Below are positions 40,215 through 51,402 of a stretch of DNA of 64,000 nucleotides, piece by piece (within the stretch, counting starts at the first letter, position 1; each line of letters begins with the position of its first letter). The translations under genes were made by a program, and so were the position numbers. A model generated the notes under the pieces. That model was not told where the DNA came from, ran no database searches, and was given only the letters and a program-made list of their open reading frames with translations. This DNA is from Manduca sexta (Eukaryota; Arthropoda; Insecta; Lepidoptera; Sphingidae): the NCBI RefSeq assembly GCF_014839805.1, contig NC_051129.1, positions 11,598,920-11,662,919 on the forward strand, given 5' to 3'.

Positions 40215-42419
40215 TGCTTTTCAGAATAACATTTGCTGATGTCTGTTTGTTTATTTGTTTGAATCTTCAGTAATATTGGTTTGTAAATAAAACTTACTTA
40301 ACGAGTTTAGCTTAGAGCAAGACAACATTTCATGTTGTGTATTTATTATACGCTTAACGATTTTCCAATACGTAATATTTCCGAAGAAATATCTCACTGA
40401 ATATTTTAAAAGTAGGTACAATGCGTAATCTAGATTACAACTCGAATGAACTCACGCGAACTTATTGTTTGCTATAGAAGCTGTGTTCGTGTGATTACTA
40501 AGATTAAGGCTAAACATCCAAATTATCTTTTCATTGAACATTTCCTTATAGCTCGAAAAGCAAGACATCTACTGTTAGCATTGTTTTATATTATGATGAC
40601 TTTGACGAGGTACTGTTACCTTACTACCTATTTAATATAGTTAACATTATGTTATACAACAAGATAAATGAAAGTAAACGTATAAATAACAGCAAAATAA
40701 TTTAAAGTAGTAATCCATGTTCTCTACCTACCCATGTGGAGGGTATACTTGTTATAAAGTGGTATAGTTTTATAGCCACTGACTGATGCCCCCATTAGCC
40801 GGCGCGATGTTAAATACTAGGGGTGTTAACCACTAACCCCTTTACTGGTCGATTGTTAGGTATCTTCACCAGTACCAGATATTTGTGAAATATATATCGC
40901 TTAGCCTTAGGAGATATATTATGGATATCTGTAAGGTATTGTAGTTGAATTTAGCAAGGCATTCCAGTTCACTTGCCAATTGCTGCCACCATGGAGTCCA
41001 ATTTTAAAGTGACGCGCAATAATTCAAACAAATACTACAGATAGTTGCTATACAAAAGGGGGATCTGTGGAATAATTTCCCAAGACTCACCGCTGTCTCC
41101 TTCTTGCCGCTTGCCGTCTTCGAAATAGAATATAGGCTTATAGCGTAGGTGTATTTACATTATGGAACTCGAAATCTGATCTCTTATAATGAGCGTAATA
41201 CGCAGTAATTTGTCAATAATTAACAGGTTTGGTGGCTAGGCCTGTTTTGTAGTCAATAGTGATGCTCACCATTACTTTGACGACCTATTCGTCTCACCTC
41301 AGTGTACCGTCTGATAGATCATCTCTGCTAGTCGCTTCACAGATTGTATTAGAGCCTTAGCTACGTATAAATTATTTTAAAGGTGCATAAGTTTCTAATG
41401 CTATTGATTGTAATGATTTATCGCGGCTAATTACTCCAGTTTATGTTGATAATGTATTGATAAACAAGTGTAATCACGGTATCGAGCGGATTATTTGTTA
41501 ATCCGTACTAATCTTGTATTGCGCGTGAGTTTATCCATTTGTTTGTTACATATTTGTAGGCTGAAAATGCGATTATGTTGGAATTTTGATAGTAATAATC
41601 TGAAATCGGAATATGAAATTATAGTCATTTTCATTCTACAAAAGCGTTGTGTGGATATCTTACTTTCATTGTGATGACTGCAGTTCTCTGCCAAGCACAT
41701 TATAATATTAAATTCTTGATGGTGTGGCTGTTGATTATATAGACAATGGGGATGGTTGCTATCTGGCGAGAGCCTTACTCGTCTGGCGTCTCGTGATTCA
41801 ACACAATACAAAAATAAGTATCAAATTAAATTAATATTATATACAGAAATTAATGTAATTAACGTCATAAAATATTTTTTCCGCAAACAAAAAATACTTT
41901 AATATCACATGTAAAACATAGTTTAACGTGGAGGCAAACCTTAAACCGGTTAAAGCAATTAAGGGTTAAATTATAACCCTGTATTATTGTGTTTATGACT
42001 TTATTGGTACACTTGTATCATTAATGTTTTCGTGTAACGCCTGATTTATTTACTACCGGTTAACTATATAGTTAACTGGATATATATTAAAGAGGACTGG
42101 GTTTAAGCTTTTAATACCATTAAACGAAAAGACGAGTAAGTAGCTCGCCTAATGATGATGTTACAGTTGCCTGCAATTAGTAACTACTCCAAATTCCTAC
42201 ATAAATACTGCACTGTGTTATTTATGTTAACATTCCAGATAGTACCTAAGTCAGAGCATTGGGTAGAATTTCCTTTTTATATGACCTTTTTTTACCAATG
42301 ATCTGATGTGTTGACTGTAAACTACACATGACTGTCAACTATATAATTGAAGTGTTTGTATGGATTAATAACGTTATACAGCGGAAGATCCGTGACGTCA
42401 TTCCGCTGTATAGTAGCAT
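40215..42419. other. no gene recognised
   Basis: AT-rich sequence with scattered short frames and no domain or clear repeat. Confidence 0.35.
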
Positions 42420-42560
42420 ATCTCCAGTTTTTTTTTATTGCTTTGAATGGCGCGACGAGCTTGCTGATCGCTTGATGGTAAGTGATACGACTGCCCCTAA
42501 ACAGTAGAAACACCATCCAAGTTAAAATTCTCATGGCCCTAGGTAATCAGTTTGGCAGTC
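42420..42560 (-). repeat. dispersed repeat family 4, minus-strand copy
   Basis: Reverse reading gives GGTGTTTCTACTGTTTA, CGTATCACTTACCATCAAGC and a GCAATAAAAAAAA end, matching 13690 and 60950. Confidence 0.7.
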
Positions 42561-42859
42561 CGCAGCAATTTTACACACGTGTCTGTTAACATCAGGCGTG
42601 CGGATAGCTCGAGTCATCATTCAGTTGAATAAATTACGCATTTCTTCATAATTTTATCCACAGCTTTAAGTCTTCATTACATGAGCAATATTTCAGCCAA
42701 CCTAATTTTAACAAAGGCAAGCTTGTTATGTTTATTTTGTCTTGGCTTTGTAATTTCTTGTGACATCTGAAAAATATGACTAAATATGAACATAATATTA
42801 TACTTTGTTAAACAATGTTTTTAGTAGAGTTTCAGAGGTTCAAACCATCTTTCTATTTA

Positions 42860-43078
42860 TAAGTCCACGATAAAGTGACTCGACTGCATCTGATGGTATA
42901 TGCAGTTAGGTCCGATAGAATGTCGACTGACGAGAGACGATAACCCCTTGTCAGTCGACACAATTATGAAGGCCTGTTGGAAGCGGATATGCACGGGCTG
43001 ATCCCAGAACGCGACACACTTACGTGGGCCACTATGGCGGGTTTTAACACTTTGTGTATGTAGCAAAATCTCTTTTCC
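42860..43078 (+). repeat. dispersed repeat family 2 with internal hairpin
   Basis: Blocks ATAGAATGTCGACTGACGAG, ACAATTATGAAGGCCTGTTG, GCGACACACTTACGTGGGCC and ACTATGGCGGGTTTTAACAC. Arms TGTCGACTGAC (42921-42931) and GTCAGTCGACA (42950-42960) form a perfect 11-bp stem. Other copies lie at 19460, 46378, 51225 and 58010. Confidence 0.8.
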
Positions 43079-43669
43079 TAAAATTTCTATAATACGTCCA
43101 ACTACGCTCACATCTTTACCCCAAATGGGTGTGTAGAGATGTTCCTCGATGTCATAAGAGTAAAGCCTTTGAACATAAATGAGACGGTAACGTCTTCATA
43201 TTTTCCTGTTACATTTACTTCGCAGCCTTAGCTCATTGTAGTCCCCCAGGTTGTTTTAAAATCGAATAACTCGGTGTACGAGAGTCGGGAGCGAGAGGGA
43301 CTCGACATCGATCCCGCGGGACCCCACAGTTGCCGCTTCGGCTGGGTATTACCTGCCACCTACGTTATTACAACAGACGTGATGACTTATTACCAGTTCT
43401 GAGACTTGTGGAGGTAGTAGGGGTAACATTTTCAAGGTTAAATTTAACGGACGTAAATTATGGTGCCAGGTTTCATAAAATATATTCTGCGATGTAAGAT
43501 AATTAACTTTTATCTACAATTGCGACCTCTCATATACCTATTAATTGATCATTATTTATAGAAATAAAACTAAATTTTCGGATTTTATCGCAATTTCTGT
43601 ATTTTTATTTTCTTTCGACATTTCGGAGTCTAGTTTTGTATAATTGTATATTCATATGTAGTTAGATAT

Positions 43670-43845
43670 TGTAAAACTGACTTTTCGGACGAACAACACC
43701 TCAGTCCGCCCCGTATTCATGAACGCTGCAGTCTACGAAACGTCGGGAGACAATAATTACATGTAATATAAAGAAACGTGATAAAATCAGAAAAATATTT
43801 TTATTTCGATGTCATTCGCGTAAACATAAGTATTCATTAATCTTT
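43670..43845 (+). repeat. dispersed repeat family 5, longer copy
   Basis: Blocks TCAGTCCGCCCCGTATTCAT, CTACGAAACGTCGGGAGA and ATTCGCGTAAACATAAG, in the same order as in the copy at 57400. Confidence 0.75.
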
Positions 43846-44079
43846 ATCCTAGTTTTACTTGGGTTTCTGTCCGTTTTTAGTATAAAAGTAACCCATAGCA
43901 CTCTGGGAGTATCTTAAAAAAGATGTGAAGTTGTGACATAATAAGATAAACATAGATAATACATAAACAGAACAATGTATGTATATTTGGCTTTAGTTGC
44001 CTACGGAAAGATCATATCGCCGAAGGATTAACGTTTATTAAATGATGTAATTAGTATCCGTCAAAGTGATAGATTTATT

Positions 44080-44205
44080 TATTTATTTATTTATTTAACA
44101 CAAAACAGGTTACAACTAAAAATACACCAATTATTGATTACAAAATATGCTTACTTCTAATCGCAACCCAAAACTTGTGTATAAAAGTTAATTATAGCGG
44201 ACGAG
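44080..44205 (+). repeat. TTTA microsatellite and dispersed repeat
   Basis: A TTTA run leads into ACACAAAACAGGTTACAA and later AACCCAAAACTTGTG, as at 37258-37390. Probably the end of a LINE inserted in reverse. Confidence 0.5.
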
Positions 44206-44389
44206 TTTACAATATTACAAAGTAGATAGAAATGTTACGTTATTATTATGAATATTAAAGTTATTTTAACTGTAGAAACTAAATGTAAGTAGTAGTAAAT
44301 ATTACCATCCTTTGATACTGGAAACTCAGCACCGGAGTTATCATAATAAATACAATTTAGATATTAAATTTCAAATAAAATTCTTGGGT

Positions 44390-44510
44390 GCAGGCTGTGG
44401 ATAGGATGAGACACTTGTGTTCAGCAGTGAACTTCCAAAGGCTAAAGATTCATGATTATACTTGTTTCGCAGTGGACTTGGCTGAAGATTATGATGATTC
44501 TTGGGTAGCT
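44390..44510 (+). repeat. RTE-type LINE 3' tails, two tandem relics
   Basis: TGTTCAGCAGTGAACTTCCA and, after it, CGCAGTGGACTTGGCTGAAG with ATGATG resemble the AGCAGTGGACT...CTGATGATG end of RTE LINEs seen at 55388. Confidence 0.5.
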
Positions 44511-44689
44511 AGTAAGATAAAATGATGGTAGTTAAGCGTATAGTTAAGGCGTGTTTGTAGTGTTCCGCGCAGACGTTGAAACTTGTAGCAGCAATAAAAC
44601 ATAATTAGCGGCCATGGATTATTCATTTAAATATTTCTTGTGAATCGCATAAAAATATTAATGTTTGCCATAATCCCATTTGTGAATTT

Positions 44690-44900
44690 ATCGTTCGCTT
44701 TAACGGTGAAGGAAAACATCGTGAGGAAACCTGCACATCTGAGAAGTTCTCTACAGGAATTTCGAAGATGTGTGAAGTCTACCAATCTGCACTAGGCCAG
44801 CGTGGTGGACTAAGGCCTAATCCCTCTCAGTAGTAGAGGAGGCCCGTGCTCAGCAGCCCTGTATTATACACTTGCCCACTGGGGCAAGTGTATAATACAG
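44690..44900 (+). repeat. SINE family 1 fragment ending in an inverted tail
   Basis: The body runs to GCCCGTGCTCAGCAG, then its tail is followed by an inverted copy: CTGTATTATACACTTGCCC (44859-44877) pairs perfectly with 44882-44900 over a 4-base loop. Confidence 0.8.
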
Positions 44901-44974
44901 AGCTAATATTATTATTATATATTATTATTACAATCCCATAAGAGAACAAACAAATATTTATGCTTCTCTATTTT

Positions 44975-45185
44975 TCTATAAGCGATAATAAATCGTATAA
45001 AATGGTATAGATGTTCTAACATCTAATTTTGAAAAGAGCAACAGTAGAGTTTCTTGCCCGTTTCTCTGGTGGAAACTACTTTGTCTTTTTATTCATTTTC
45101 CTACATTTACCTTTCTGTTTGAAACCTTGTATTAATCAGGCATCGATGTATGTTTTGTGAATTGTTCCTTTTAATAAATAAAATA
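44975..45185 (+). repeat. probable LINE 3' end
   Basis: TTGAAAAGAGCAACAGTAGA and GTTTCTTGCCCGTTTCT blocks are common in 3' ends of lepidopteran CR1/jockey-like LINEs; the copy ends TTTTAATAAATAAAATAA. Recognised from memory of the block only. Confidence 0.45.
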
Positions 45186-46377
45186 ACTGTTGGTAGAGTA
45201 GAAATTTAAATCTAAATCATGTTAAACATTTTATAAATTCATTAAATTATTTAACTTCTTAGTTCACGTCGCTACAGCTGCGTTCCCCTGCTCACGCAAC
45301 ATGGCAGCCCTACTTCTCAAGATTTTGTTTTCCGTACTCAACATTTTATTTTGACGACAGCTAGATTATTGTTCAGTAATATACAACTTCCAAACACTGC
45401 AGCCGATATACGCATTTCTAAAAACAAGGGGACATCGTCATCCGACACCGTCGCTTGCAAGGTGTGAACTAATTAGGTGATACAGTACACCGACACTAAC
45501 GCTCCCTCGCCATCGGATTTACGTGGAGGGTACACGGAACTACCGCCATCTGTTGGTAATGAAAAACAAATGTTAGGTTAGTATATCATTAGATTAGTAT
45601 CAGGTCGACGCTTGCAGGCAATGATATCTAAGCGACAGTCAGTAAATTTTTGGGGAGAGTGCTTTAAAGTTTTGATTCTAATATGCAAATTCATAGCAGT
45701 CCAATTTTATTTTATAAAAGTATAGTCTAATGTTATTGAAATTGTCCTAGACTTACAAAACCCAGAACAAATAACGCAGAAAAAAATGGCGATTCAAAAT
45801 ATTTACTTATATAATTCATTTTCGGTATATTTGTCGCTCAGATGTGATTGCCTTTCAGGTGTCGAAGTGTATTGTTTTAAATATATCGACAGTTAAAAGC
45901 CTAATTGTCTTAAGCGACATTTTTTGCGACACTAAGTTTCATACATAGTTAAAATTAGTACGTTTTTCTATGTTTTTTTAAATTAATTAAAGATTTTTAG
46001 GCAGCGGCTTGTCTGTATCCCTGTCATCGCCGAGTCCATAAGCTGCGGTGATCGCTTACCATCAGAACGGGCACAAAAAAAAACGAAGAGAATGTCCCGT
46101 AAGTCAATTAGCCTTTCATCCGTCGATATACAATAAATTATAATTAATAACCAGATTCCGTTAACAGTTTAGGCGTTTAGTAGCCACTTTGGCTATATCT
46201 AAAAATTGTCTGAACTGAAGGTACTAATTATTTTATGTTACTGACGGTCATCATGCTAGTGTTTATTATCATTTATTAAAGAATAAGAGAAAGTAAATGT
46301 TATTTATAGTATTTAACTTTTTAAAAATCTGAATTAAAACATGATTCACCATAATGTTTAATGTTTTTTAGACAGTC
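45186..46377. other. no gene recognised
   Basis: AT-rich with a balanced patch at 45280-45570. No exon or named repeat apart from a family-4-like scrap near 46010. Confidence 0.35.
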
Positions 46378-46465
46378 ACGGCGCCGTCCAATAGAATGTC
46401 GACTGACGAGTGATGATTATCCCTCGGCAGTCGACACAATTATACCGGCCTGTTGGAACCGTATA
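46378..46465 (+). repeat. dispersed repeat family 2, short copy
   Basis: GTCCAATAGAATGTCGACTG, CAGTCGACACAATTATAC and CGGCCTGTTGGAACCG. It covers the hairpin part only. Confidence 0.75.
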
Positions 46466-47110
46466 GACAAAGGTTAATAAACTTTACTCAATTTCTACTC
46501 GTTACCGTAATTTCTTCTGTACTCGCAGTTGAACCAACATAAAATCTCACATAAATTAGAAAATAATACGTTTCATACATTCCCTCGCCGCAAACATTTG
46601 CGGGCACGCGATGCGCTCGTGAGCGGTACAAAAACAGACATTACGTCACAAAACTACGCTTAATCTGAACTGCAATGCCATTACTGTGCCACACTTAGTG
46701 CTACTTATATACATTTTTATTTATGTTAGAGCTGTACTGCAGTTTAAGATCTTTGTCTTTTTTTTCTTTCGTCAATGTATACGTAGTATCACGCTTTTGT
46801 TTCCAGGGGTAGACTGATGTGTATTTAAAACCCGACATCAATTTCTGACCGGTACTAGAACCTTCACCTCAACATGGCAGTCGTTCATAATACATCCACG
46901 CCGCAGAGGCATTTCCTATCAACTTATATTGGATATTAAAGTATTCTTTAAGAAAAATTATCATAACCTATTTGGTATTCCAAACACACAAAAACGTACC
47001 TAAATTACGTACTCAATTATGACTCCCGCATAGATCTACCATTTGGTATTTTGTTCAATCTTAAATCTTATATTAAACGAACGAGGCAATGGCGTCCAGT
47101 CCGATATAAC

Positions 47111-47388
47111 TGTAGAGTTGACTGTGTATTTGATGTAATGTATGGGAGTCGCAACTCTAGCTATAATGAAACTCCAAAGATGGCACTGTATATATTGTAT
47201 AATTCAAAACTCCAGAGTACGTTTAATACACAGAGGCGTACTTAGATGGTAATAGTAACAAATCGTAAGACGTACTAATTAAACAAAGACGCGCGTTGCT
47301 TTTATACGGGAGGTATGGTGTGACACAGCGTTCTCGCACAACTACGCACGTGCACTTACATAGCTGCGCAAGTGTGTGTGTCCCAACA
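47111..47388 (-). repeat. 3' LTR
   Basis: 278 bp, matching the 5' LTR base for base except at four A/T positions, all within 47121-47139. TATAAAAG at 47299-47306 on the minus strand. Confidence 0.92.
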
Positions 47389-47401
47389 CCATTCCCCTTT
47401 T
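47389..47401 (-). promoter_or_regulatory. polypurine tract
   Basis: AAAAGGGGAATGG on the minus strand ends directly at the 3' LTR start TGTTGGG, as needed to prime second-strand synthesis. Confidence 0.8.
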
Positions 47402-47649
47402 ACAAAAAATAACGCAACCAATAAAAACAATATTATAAAAAGAAGTAACTACACATAAGTACAATAAAACAATATGTGACGAGTACAAATTCATCGCTGA
47501 CTAATAATAACGCTAGACACTGGACACTGATGCTGTTGTTGAACATTGCGATAAGTTCGACGCGTCAACAGGATACAGCTCGTATTACGCGTAGCTGTCT
47601 GCAGGTGGCGAGGTGTTTGTTTTCGTTGCAGCGATTGATACCTCTTTTC

Positions 47650-47817
47650 TTAACCACTTTTAACTTTGCGTCGACATTGTAACCACACTGTAGTAACTAA
47701 CACGATGACTAGCAGTGATGCTATGACGATCAATGTTATGTTAAATTGATTAACTTGCGTTTCAACTGCGCTATTCTGGGCTATAACTACTTCTTCTTTA
47801 CTATAAGTTTTGCCCAT
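47650..47817 (-). CDS. 55-residue membrane protein of the LTR element with myristoylation motif
   Basis: The intact frame begins MGKTYSKEE, a textbook N-myristoylation motif (Gly2, Ser6, Lys3 and Lys7). Next is a short polar region with NIT (26-28, possible glycosylation site), one hydrophobic segment at about 27-46 (LIVIASLLVIVLVTTVW), Cys48 next to it (possible palmitoylation) and a basic end R49 R50 K51 K53. It lies at the env position, between the internal region and the polypurine tract, in element sense. In a copy that has lost pol and most of gag, a clean frame suggests selection or recent origin. I have a vague memory of similar MG-starting small frames in other insect elements. The function is unknown; a membrane-targeting accessory protein is an inference. 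Confidence 0.65.
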   Translation of the reverse strand: MGKTYSKEEVVIAQNSAVETQVNQFNITLIVIASLLVIVLVTTVWLQCRRKVKSG

Positions 47818-48395
47818 TGTTACGATTATTCGTAAAGTGTGGATTGTCCGCGAGGTCTATAACGTATGAAGTTATAGCGCTATAAATGCTTCTTATACCT
47901 TATGACAATGTCCAAGTAAGCAAATAAAATGTTACAAATAATTTAAAATCTAGGTCATCGTTACGCAGTTTGTTCGCGATGGGTAACATTTGACAAAGCA
48001 ATTTGTTTTAAAATAATTCAAAGTTATAACGTTAATATTATAAAAGACATAAAATGTGTACAAAAACTGTCCATCGCGAACGCTTTGCTGATCGAGCAGA
48101 AACATGAGCAGGCATGTACTCGACTCGATACCGTGCGTTGTTTACGACCTGATGCAATAGTAATGATTCGAAGAATTGTTTGCACATGATAAATTTTGTA
48201 AAATATAAACACTGTGTATATGAACAAAAAGAAAAAAAAAAAATGTAAGGATAAAGTAAAAATATGTAAAAAATGTATATGCTTATATATAATGTGAGTC
48301 CTAATGAATCCATAAATCTTACAGGTATATTGATTACTCGACCACTTGTAGTAATATGTTGTTGCCTGTCCGGAGGTTGTGCCAAAAAATAGATG

Positions 48396-48569
48396 TTATA
48401 ACTTCCTTGGGCATGTGTCGTCGCTCACCTTCTGCGGTGCTAAGGTGGCTTCAATCCGGATGAACCAGGCGCGAGGTTCATCTACCCAGAAGTCAGGAAT
48501 ACGCGCCTGAACGGATACTCCCAGTAGATCCGTTTCTTTTGTCTGTGTATTTGGAGCTTTGTTGCCATC
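48396..48569 (-). pseudogene. Gag N-terminal remnant of the retroelement
   Basis: An open stretch of 57 codons reads KETDLLGVSVQARIPDFWVD, EPRAWFIRIEATLA and PQKVSDDTCPRKL before a stop. The IPxFWxxEPxxWFxxIE pattern is the N-terminal domain of Gag polyproteins in many insect Ty3/gypsy elements, where this part begins the capsid protein. No Met opens the frame: the nearby ATG is in another frame. The usual Gag continues for hundreds of residues, so this is a truncated relic, though it may keep a packaging role at the RNA level. Confidence 0.75.
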
Positions 48570-48579
48570 TTGAAGATCA

Positions 48580-48737
48580 CGTCGGGTGAATCACGTCTTG
48601 TGTATCGCGTCGGATGAATCACGTCTTGTGTATCGCGTCGGATGAATCACGTTTTGTGTATCGCTTCGGATGAATCACGTCTTGTGTATCGCGTCGGATG
48701 AATCACGTCTTGTGTATCGCGTCGGATGAATCACGTC
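48580..48737 (-). repeat. 28-bp tandem repeats in retroelement leader
   Basis: Five full copies and one partial copy. On the plus strand the unit starts CGTCGGATGAATCACGTC and ends TTGTGTATCG. Copies differ at four positions at most. The last (partial) copy overlaps the primer-binding site, so the array seems to have grown from it. Confidence 0.95.
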
Positions 48738-48747
48738 GGGGTCACCA
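48729..48747 (-). promoter_or_regulatory. primer-binding-like site
   Basis: TTGGTGACCCCGACGTGATT starts right after the LTR. It has the TGG start and position expected for a tRNA-primer site, and resembles sites I know from other insect LTR elements; the tRNA is not identified. Confidence 0.7.
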
Positions 48748-48748
48748 A

Positions 48749-49026
48749 TGTAGAGTTGTCTGAGTTTTTGATGTAAAGTATGGGAGTCGCAACTCTAGCT
48801 ATAATGAAACTCCAAAGATGGCACTGTATATATTGTATAATTCAAAACTCCAGAGTACGTTTAATACACAGAGGCGTACTTAGATGGTAATAGTAACAAA
48901 TCGTAAGACGTACTAATTAAACAAAGACGCGCGTTGCTTTTATACGGGAGGTATGGTGTGACACAGCGTTCTCGCACAACTACGCACGTGCACTTACATA
49001 GCTGCGCAAGTGTGTGTGTCCCAACA
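48749..49026 (-). repeat. 5' LTR
   Basis: 278 bp, beginning TGTTGGGACACACACACTTG on the minus strand and ending ACTCTACA. TATAAAAG at 48937-48944 (minus) is the likely promoter. An 8-bp inverted repeat TAGAGTTG/CAACTCTA lies near the 3' (U5) end. Confidence 0.92.
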
Positions 49027-49374
49027 TAACCATAGACCCGTCGCTTAACACGTCATGAGAGTAATATCCCGAAGTATAAATAATATGGTTACTTGTGATA
49101 CGTCTACGCAGTTCTAGGGATAAAGGAATCTGTATATTGCAGAAAACAAGGATATATCACGTTTAACATATCGTCAGAAACTTACTTAACCTCACTGTGC
49201 TCTCAACATACTGAGCTGAAGTGTTGTTATGAACCAAATGCTCCGCGCGAGTGTTATTATCGTCGGAGTTACCTCGTCTGCTACTCAACTTGTAATATTA
49301 TTGTAGCAAACTAAATAGATTTGCTTTCATAGATTAAGATATAAGTGGACTGACTAATGTCTGAGTTATATAAT

Positions 49375-49685
49375 GATAATATCAGCTCCGTGTTAAATAC
49401 TGTCCCATTATAGGGCACGGGCTAAGAGAGATTAGGTCTTCGTCTGCCGCGCTGGCCTAGCGCGGTTTGTGGCAGACTTCACATACCCTCTAAATTCTTA
49501 TAGGGAACTTCTCAGGTATGCAGGTTTCCTCTTGATCTTATTCTTCACCGTTATAGGAAATAATGTGAGTTGTCACAAAGAATACACATATAACTTTTCT
49601 AAAGTCAGAGGTGTGGTTTTGAATCTGCGGAAATTCGTCTCGGCAGCCCGTTCCACTCCCAAGCAGGCTATCAACACTATCAACC
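49375..49685 (-). repeat. SINE family 1, near full-length copy
   Basis: Minus-strand reading: GATAGCCTGCTTGGGAGTGG, a decayed B box (CGCAGATTCAAAACC), the body block AAACCTGCATACCTGAGAAG and the tail AACACGGAGCTGATATTATC. Confidence 0.8.
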
Positions 49686-49884
49686 GCGTTGTGTGAGGCG
49701 TATATTTCGCGCATATGTAACCTTTTTTAATTCTTCGCATCGGGGCGTGAAATATCAAAAATAAAGAAATCTTTACATTACGCGAGAGAGTTCCTAAAAG
49801 CTAATCGAAAGATGTCGATATTAGTAATCATAATTATTTATATGGTGATACGAGTGATTGATACTGTGATCTCTTATCACTACA

Positions 49885-50070
49885 TAGTATAAAACAAAGT
49901 CGCTTTCCGTCCCTATGTGTGCTTAAATCTTTAAAACGACGCAACGGATTTTGATGCGTTTTTTTTTTAATAGATAGAGTGATTCAAGAGGAAGGTTTAT
50001 ATGTATAATAATAACACCCATTAAATATTCTGCATTGCACCCGTGCGAAGCCGGGGCGGGTCGCTTGTTA
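49885..50070 (+). mobile_element. Helitron- or LINE-like 3' end
   Basis: AAACGACGCAACGGATTTTG, a T run, then GCACCCGTGCGAAGCCGGGG and CGGGTCGCTTGTT. The GC-rich end resembles those at 3235 and 31600. Confidence 0.4.
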
Positions 50071-51224
50071 ACAATAAGTTGAACTTATAGCCACATTCGA
50101 CACAAATTGTAATTGTGTTATTTAAGTGATTTGTCGAATCAAAAACCATATATAAAAACACTTACATCATTTATGTCAGTCCCGAAACCTCACGTTCCCC
50201 AGTTTGCTCTATACGAATGAAAGGAGATTAAAAAGTAACAACTCAAATGACAAAGGAAATCACATTAAATGAAAATCCATTCACAATTCGCGAAACCAAT
50301 ATAAACATTCGTTCATCCGGAAATCCGATCAAAATAGGGCAATTAGTGAAATGAAAGCCAATTAGTAAGGTATCGAATTGCAATAGACAGGTTGGCTTGC
50401 TAGCGGTTCAATAGTTTAACATCGGACATTTTCAACCGTGTAATGCAGATTACTTTCATTATCGGTATTTGTTGTGATTGATGAATATTCTTGTGTATGA
50501 ATTAAATTGTTTAATGATTGCTTATGTTTTCGCGAATGTTAGACATTAAAATTAAACTATTATTCAGCAATTTTAATTAGGCACCGACTCCAAAATTGGT
50601 ATCCAATATATACTTGTTTTGTGAAATTATTTTTTGGTTTTGAGTGGTTTTTGAAGGCGGTTTAATTTTTTGTTAAAATTATTTTTATTTTTTTAAGTAT
50701 ACTATAGCTTTAAACTCTAAAATTTTTCGTTCATTTGAAAAGGTCGCCTTAAATTCATTTTCCGGGATTCGAACCTCATCACGCTATTGTGAAAAAAACT
50801 ATTTGTTAATAAAGTATAAGCCCAGATAACTAAACCATAATATTGAATAGTTTCCCAATACAAACCTCACTTCGTAGGTAAAAATTATCTTGGTTTCCCT
50901 TGACTCTGCACTTAACATCGGGTGCAGTGAAGTATTTTTTTAGATTAAAGTACTGAGTTTAAAAGTCGATAAAACATAAATTTAACGGTATGACACTTTA
51001 CAGTACTTGTGAATATTATACGGTATGTTTAAATGAGCCGTTTGAAAGCTTTCAGCGCGCTGCCACTTAGCGACGCAGCGGCCAGCGTGGACGAGCGATA
51101 GCGGGTCATATTCATTACTGCTATGTATATTAAGCACATGAAATTTAAAAGGCCTATGTTTATCAGGCTATGAAGTATAAGACACATTTGCTAGTGGTAG
51201 GATATATTTTATATCTGCCTAATA
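50071..51224. other. no gene recognised
   Basis: AT-rich. A lone B-box-like GGTTCGAATCCCGG (minus strand, near 50764) may be the last trace of a SINE. Confidence 0.35.
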
Positions 51225-51402
51225 GCGACTGCCGTGTACAGCGAGTTAAAACTCGCCATAGTGGCCACAGTATGTCCAGTTCCGACAGGCATAATTGTGC
51301 CGACTGCCGAGGGGTAATCATCTCTCGTCAGTCGATATTCTATTGGATCCCACTCCACTTACTATCTGGGGCAGTGCGGTCACTTTGTCGTGCACGTATC
51401 TA
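51225..51402 (-). repeat. dispersed repeat family 2, minus-strand copy
   Basis: Minus reading gives ATAGAATATCGACTGACGAG, CAGTCGGCACAATTATGC, CTGTCGGAACTGG and ACTATGGCGAGTTTTAACTC, in family order. Confidence 0.8.

Larger units (their letters stand above)
47111..49026 (-). mobile_element. complete non-autonomous LTR retroelement (Ty3/gypsy-like)
   Basis: The minus-strand element of 1,916 bp is flanked by a 4-bp target duplication, TAAC (47107-47110 and 49027-49030). Its order is 5' LTR (48749-49026), primer-binding-like site, 28-bp repeat leader, Gag N-terminal remnant, about 0.6 kb of non-coding sequence, a 55-codon frame, polypurine tract, 3' LTR (47111-47388). LTRs start TGTTGGGA and end CTACA. 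They are identical except for four changes near one end, so the insertion is recent. Protease, reverse transcriptase and integrase are absent, so it must be moved by an autonomous relative. The Gag resemblance and 4-bp duplication suggest Ty3/gypsy; BEL/Pao (4-6 bp) is less likely. Confidence 0.9.

Noticed and set aside
48038..48385. 115-codon minus frame inside the LTR element
   Set aside because: Dominated by Ile/Phe/Tyr runs from AT-rich DNA and not in the Gag frame; unlikely to be translated.
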